Below, piece after piece: positions 59,501 to 64,000 of a stretch of 64,000 bases of DNA. Position 1 is the first letter of the stretch; each line of letters starts with the position of its first letter. Source of the DNA: Thuidium tamariscinum (taxonomy: Eukaryota; Streptophyta; Bryopsida; Hypnales; Thuidiaceae); assembly GCA_947034885.2 (NCBI GenBank), contig OX344754.2:22462501-22526500 (forward strand), given 5' to 3'. Below the pieces are notes generated by a model, which was not told where the DNA came from, searched no databases, and was given only the letters and a program-made list of their open reading frames with translations. Both the position numbers and the translations under genes were made by a program.

Positions 59501-61420
59501 AAACTATTGGGCTGACTTGACTACTAAGATGAAGTTAGATCATTTTCAATGAAAAGCGACACAACTCTAAGTCTCCTAAATGAAAAACGACATGATTTGC
59601 TCTAGTAGAGGGATTTGATTGCTAATCTACTTGCACATTACTTTGAGCATCATTCTGTTTACTCTTGCCTGGAGCCATTGCTCAAACACACGTAAGGGAG
59701 AAACACCCATTCTTGAACATGTCCCTTGTAGTGGAGTGTAGACACATCCAATTGTATCAATAGAATTCTCTTAGTGTGTTCGCCACATGCTTAATTCTAA
59801 TTGGCTGATGTATTTCAAGGACACATATAAGTATATAATTGGCTCACTGTTGATTTCAGTAGGGTTTAGTTTTGGATGCACCTATTGCACAATTTTAGTG
59901 GTCTAGGGAGCCAATACTTTGAAAAATCAAAGAAATTATATACAACATCTGAAAAATCTAATTTTTTTTTTCAAATTCATGATTTTCACTCACTAATACT
60001 AGAAAAATATCAATTTTAGAAAAAGCTGCCTCCAATTATGCTAAATTCCTTATTTGGACGGTTTTGGGTGCTTCCACCATACTTTAATACACTTCTCTAG
60101 ATTCTATGGTCTGACACTGCAACATGATTCCCTTCTTGGAATGAACAGACTAGCACCGAAAAATTAAATTTTTTTGACTCATGTGCTCAACTATCCGGAT
60201 TTGCAATTCCCGGTGTTGATATTCCCTATGAATCTTGTTTTTCCTGGTGTTCCCTAGTGTTCAAACACAGGGAAAAACAAGATGCTCAGGGAATTTTAGC
60301 AAGGGGAACTGAATATTTGGTAGCTCTAGGCTACCAAAATCTACTATCCTTTCTGTTGCAATTGTGTTTCTTACATTATTCCACTGCCCTGGAAAATTTT
60401 GGCATGCATGATATTAGCAATAGCAAACCTTCCACTCAACCACTAGCAAAACTCTCTAAATTCAGAGATTGATCAATAATAAAATAAAAACCCGTCATTT
60501 CCTCGGAAAACCTCCTTCCTGTCGGCAATGCAAAAAGCCAGCAATTGTGGGTCCGTGCCCCATGCCACCATCCGAACATTAGTTTGGTTACAATCATGAT
60601 GTATGCAAGGTGGTCTTCAGCATGAAAACCAGTTGAATGTTATCCAGATCACAATCCCAAGCCAATTTGATCCATTTGTAAGAAGATCCTATGCCTATCT
60701 GGCCTTTTCACCCACGCCGATACTCCAAAAGGACCTCTGCGACATGTGCAATAGTGTCGGAAGACAAGACGAGGTTGTTTGGATTCTTCTACACTTCTGT
60801 TACATTTTGCACACTAGTTTGCCCAGAGCTTTGCTTTCGGAGTCCAACATCACACGTCCACACAAGAAAGAAAGATAGCAAAGGAGAAGCTGCCTTGAGT
60901 GTTGCTTAATTTCCTTTTGTTTACATTTATGTCAAAATGCTTTCGCCTCGATCAATATGGAGGTGGTCATTTTCTCTTGTGGTCCCTGTGGTATGAAGTG
61001 CTTAACTAGCTCAATAGCTAGCCTTGGAACACATGAACGTTTCTTGGGTCCTTTTTAAGAATCATGCTCCTTCATAACCAGGCATATACTCCCTGACTTA
61101 CATGGTCTTGACCATCGCAGTTTCGTAACTCAAGTCCTGCAAAGGGAGCATAAATCTTAGTCCTTGTATGTATTTGTCTCAGGTAGTTTGTTCAGTCCTT
61201 GTCATCTGTTGGCAAATAATTACGTTACGTACTTGCTTGCTTGGACCTTCCCTATGAAGGAATCCAATGTTTGCCGAAGACAAATAACAAACTATTTTAT
61301 CAGTATTCACTCGGTATTTGGTACAGATGCTCGTAACCCAAAAACATTTCAAGCTGTTCAAGACTAGACTAGAGAGGGGGGGGGGGGGGACATCCTCTGC
61401 ACAACTTGTGTTGCTTAACT
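59501..61420. other. Intergenic DNA, more balanced composition from ~60.5 kb
   Basis: An open frame of 91 codons at 60603-60878, overlapped by another at 60691-60909, lies in less AT-rich DNA, but I recognise no domain, splice partner or duplicate. A poly-G run follows at about 61375-61389. I leave this unannotated. Confidence 0.35.
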
Positions 61421-61427
61421 TATATAG
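61421..61427 (+). promoter_or_regulatory. TATA-like box before pseudogene 5
   Basis: TATATAG, about 220 bp before the ATG equivalent. The following CTGCTTCGTTGTTCTG matches CTGCTTCGTTGCTCCT in the leaders of genes 1 and 2. Confidence 0.45.
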
Positions 61428-62919
61428 TAGGGGATCAAGTACAAAAACTGCTTCGTTGTTCTGTTATTTTCATAAGTCAGTACATCCGTTAGCAGGAGAT
61501 CGAGCACAAGTTCAAGGCTTTGTTATATTCGCCGTCACTGAGACTCACCTCACTTCGTGATCTTCATGAGCCAGTCCGTTGGCACGGGAGCACCCATGGC
61601 AAGGCTCTGCCAAATTCCCGGTGAGGTCCCCCACTCCAGAATGATGATTTCTTCGCGAACGATTTAATTTGTATGAGTTCCTCTCGGATCCCACAGCCGG
61701 GAACTCTCATTAAGTCCTTGATCTCGCTTTCCCCCTGGAAGAGACGAGCAGGTCTCAAGTGGTCGATCGAGTGGCTTTCAAAAGGCCCGAGGTCACAACA
61801 CCTGGGCCACAAAGCAAGCGTCGCCTTTCTCCTCCAGTCCTGAGGATGCATCTGATGAAGAAGTCCCTGTGGAGGATGCTGTTGTGTGTGATTTTACTGG
61901 TAAGCCTCCAACCCTTGGATCAGCAAACCCTAGCTTGATTTTCAAGCAAAATTCTGCCCAAAATTCTACGCAAAATTTGATGGAAAGGATGATTCAAAAC
62001 AAAAACTTCTCAGTGCGCACATTCTGCAGTTTAACTCTCAATGTGCAGCTCATGTTGTTGCGCATCCAGCATTGTTTGCGAGGGCATTGTGCAGTACAGT
62101 ACAGTACAGGGGGTTTCCCATATTGGGACTTCTCCGGGTAATTTTGATCGTTCACTTGTGTGTGCTTGCAAGCAATCCATCAACTTAAGGCTTCAGTTGT
62201 TGATCAGGTGTCTGGTTTTAAGTTAATTTTGAAGACCCAAATGTTGAATTTGTCTTACTCAGGGATGAAGACCGTGGAGTCTATCGATCCAATTTCACTT
62301 GCTGAACTTGTATACATAGATGATGATCAAGAACTGCCGTTGCTCTCGATAATCATTGACGACCTCCCGCCTTTGCAACAATCCAAATTTGTACGCGAGG
62401 ATAAACAACGCTTGCACCAGGCTCTTTGTATGGGAAGGGAAAGGGGGAGGAGAGGAGTTTGTCGGGCGCTATCAAAACATCACTTCATTGGACTCCTATT
62501 GTCGTGCAGGGCTTTTTGCAGCAAGCTACATGTATTCTAGAGTAATCGACCTCATCATCTTGTAGCAATTTCCATTAATTATATATTACTATTCTTGTTA
62601 AATGATCTTAGCTTTTTTTGACACCATGATTATGAATTTTTTTCTTTCTTACCTCAATGCTTGTGGAAGTTCCAAAACATTTTGAGAATATTTTGACCAT
62701 TTGGATGCAATTTTTAGTCAACAAGAGCAAACAAACAATCCCATTCCCTTGATTGAAACCTTGATGTGGGAGTCTAGAAAAGACATGTTGGAGTTTCCCA
62801 ACCTAAATGGTTCAATAATTATGTTGTAGGTCTTTTCGAACACCACTATTATGGTGCTAATATCCATGAATATATTATTGAAGGCCATAAGTCATGCTTT
62901 CAAGACTTAAAATCATATC

Positions 62920-63460
62920 CGTGGAGTGCTACGACATTCACTTTGTGGACGGCGTACTGATTGAAATCCACATTTCTTTCTCATTATAAATTGGATGAAA
63001 GTCATCTTCATTTTTAAAAATATTTTATGAAGTTGTGGTCCTATACAAAGATTGAATTTGGTATTACTAGAGCACCTATTTTTTTTAAATTATAAATGTG
63101 GAAGTATGTCAAGTGGTTGACTTGGATTGACTCTAATTCAAACCTAGAATTGTAAAGAGTATAAAAATTCAAAAAAATCACCATATCAAGATAACTTCCT
63201 TTCCAACAAAATTTACTCAAAAAATGACAATATTTTGCTTGTTATTGAATTTACAATGAATTAAAAAAATTTCCTTTCAAAATTTATAGAAATATATTGG
63301 TGATAGAATTGGAAAATCTAACCATATGGATAGAATCTAAAAGTCAAAGTCTACAACTTTTATTTGTTTCTCAAGTCCAAAATATACTTTCCAATAGTTC
63401 TTTATCATAATCTTTCTGGAATCATCAATTTTGGAGATGAATCCAAATACTTAGGGGATA
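62920..63460. mobile_element. ~540-bp insertion in pseudogene 5
   Basis: Homology to genes 1-4 stops after GACTTAAAATCATAT and resumes at ATCTATGCTAGGAACATTGG. The inserted stretch, opening CCGTGGAGTGCTACGACA, has no match elsewhere in the window and no clear inverted ends. Confidence 0.55.
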
Positions 63461-63578
63461 TATAATTATCTATGCTAGGAACATTGGAGGGAAATTTAAT
63501 AAGTTGGCAATAGAGTTTACAAACGATTCCTACATTCCAAGTATATTGAAGACAAATCCATACTTAGAAAGTGTAACA

Positions 63579-63862
63579 TTAGGAGGGATTTGAGGGCTCC
63601 AAAGGGCCGTTTTGGGACTATTTCTAAAATTGGTCTGTGGAACGGCTGGCCGCTATTAGGCCAGCATTTCTCACCCAAAAAAAAAATTGGATCCTGAAAT
63701 ATGAAAAAAAGTCCAATTTTTTTTCCAAAAAAAACAAGAGTTAATGACGTGGCAGTCGCTCGACCAAGTAGGATTCTTATAGAACTGCATTCCCGCGACA
63801 GATTACACAATTTCGGGCTGTGGGAACTCGTGGGCTCCTAGAGCCCTCAAAATCTCTCCTAA
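63579..63862. mobile_element. 284-bp MITE in pseudogene 5
   Basis: The left end TTAGGAGGGATTTGAGGGCT pairs with the right end AGCCCTCAAAATCTCTCCTAA. It interrupts the sequence equivalent to GTAACCATGGCAACTTC of gene 1. A TTA/TAA target is possible but cannot be settled. A partial copy forms bases 1-137. Confidence 0.85.
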
Positions 63863-64000
63863 TGCCATGACAACTTCCATTCATCCGATGTCTTCTCACA
63901 CTAATAGTTTACCTCAATAGAAGAAAATCCTTGCAATTTAATCACCAAGTTGATGGAATGTAAAAAGAAACCTTTTGTTCAAACATTGCAAATGGCAATA

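Larger units (their letters stand above)
61641..64000 (+). pseudogene. Terpene synthase pseudogene 5 (long first-exon class), runs off the window
   Basis: Exon 1 equivalent 61641-61899 begins ATGATGATTTCTTCG but reads TAA at 61665 and TGA at 61674. It carries a TCGA duplication at the KWSSG position and still ends in DFTG with donor GTAAGCCTCC. The intron is only 363 nt (61900-62262), acceptor TTACTCAG. Exon 2 begins MKTVESIDPIS, keeps LPPLQQSK, then suffers a ~35-bp insertion and frameshift after 62415. The DDxxxD region is reduced to LNDLSFF-like sequence. Two insertions follow (about 62920-63460 and 63579-63862). The end of the window is still within the homologous region (CTTTTGTTCAAACATTGCAA). 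Not functional. Confidence 0.88.

Noticed and set aside
62160-62540. 126-codon frame at the start of pseudogene 5 exon 2 as a real short protein
   Set aside because: Its first third is intron sequence before the TTACTCAG acceptor, and its last third is out of frame with the synthase after a small insertion.

Overview
This window looks like nuclear DNA from a land plant without seeds (bryophyte, lycophyte or fern). I cannot say which one from sequence alone. The evidence is AT-rich DNA, spliced genes with GT-AG introns of 0.4-2.2 kb, plant-style CACTA transposon ends, dense MITEs, and genes resembling the microbial-type terpene synthase-like (MTPSL) family, which is known from non-seed land plants. 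I see no rRNA, tRNA, CRISPR array, bacterial operon or viral gene.

The only protein-coding family I can defend is a class I terpene synthase. It is present as five two-exon loci plus smaller relics. Gene 1 (8156-4553, minus) and gene 4 (51071-53708, plus) look intact. Gene 2 (22255-25142, plus) is intact except for a nonsense change that removes the last 12 or so residues. Gene 3 (about 28453-32705, plus) is a pseudogene with stops, frameshifts and two transposon insertions. Gene 5 (61641 to beyond the window end, plus) is a second pseudogene. A promoter plus first-exon relic lies at 46.6-47.1 kb. Short second-exon fragments lie at about 47.6 and 56.9 kb. Every locus shares one architecture: a short first exon ending in phase 1 at a GTAAGCCTCC or GTGAGCCTCC donor, one intron, and a large catalytic exon. 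In genes 1 and 2 the first exon encodes a Ser/Lys/Arg-rich extension resembling an organelle transit peptide. In gene 4 it is only 30 codons and lacks that extension.

Layout: 0-4 kb is dispersed repeats. 4.06-10.2 kb is segment S1 (inverted; gene 1). 10.2-18.7 kb is gene-free spacer with MITEs and a 0.55-kb tandem duplication. 18.7-25.4 kb is segment S2 (gene 2), and 25.85-32.9 kb is segment S3 (gene 3), a direct tandem copy of S2. 33-46.5 kb is a transposon field with foldback elements and a 4.56-kb CACTA element. 46.5-49.3 kb holds terpene-synthase relics and repeated promoter-like units. 50.8-53.9 kb holds gene 4. 54-60.5 kb is repeats. 61.4-64 kb holds gene 5.

The segmental copies act as natural presence/absence alignments: several MITEs occur in one paralogue with the uninterrupted target in another. 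These comparisons define target-site duplications directly (TA for a set of families that share terminal AGGTAG, ATT for a 261-bp family, GAT/TTA/TTG for CACTA ends) and let insertions be ordered relative to the gene duplications.
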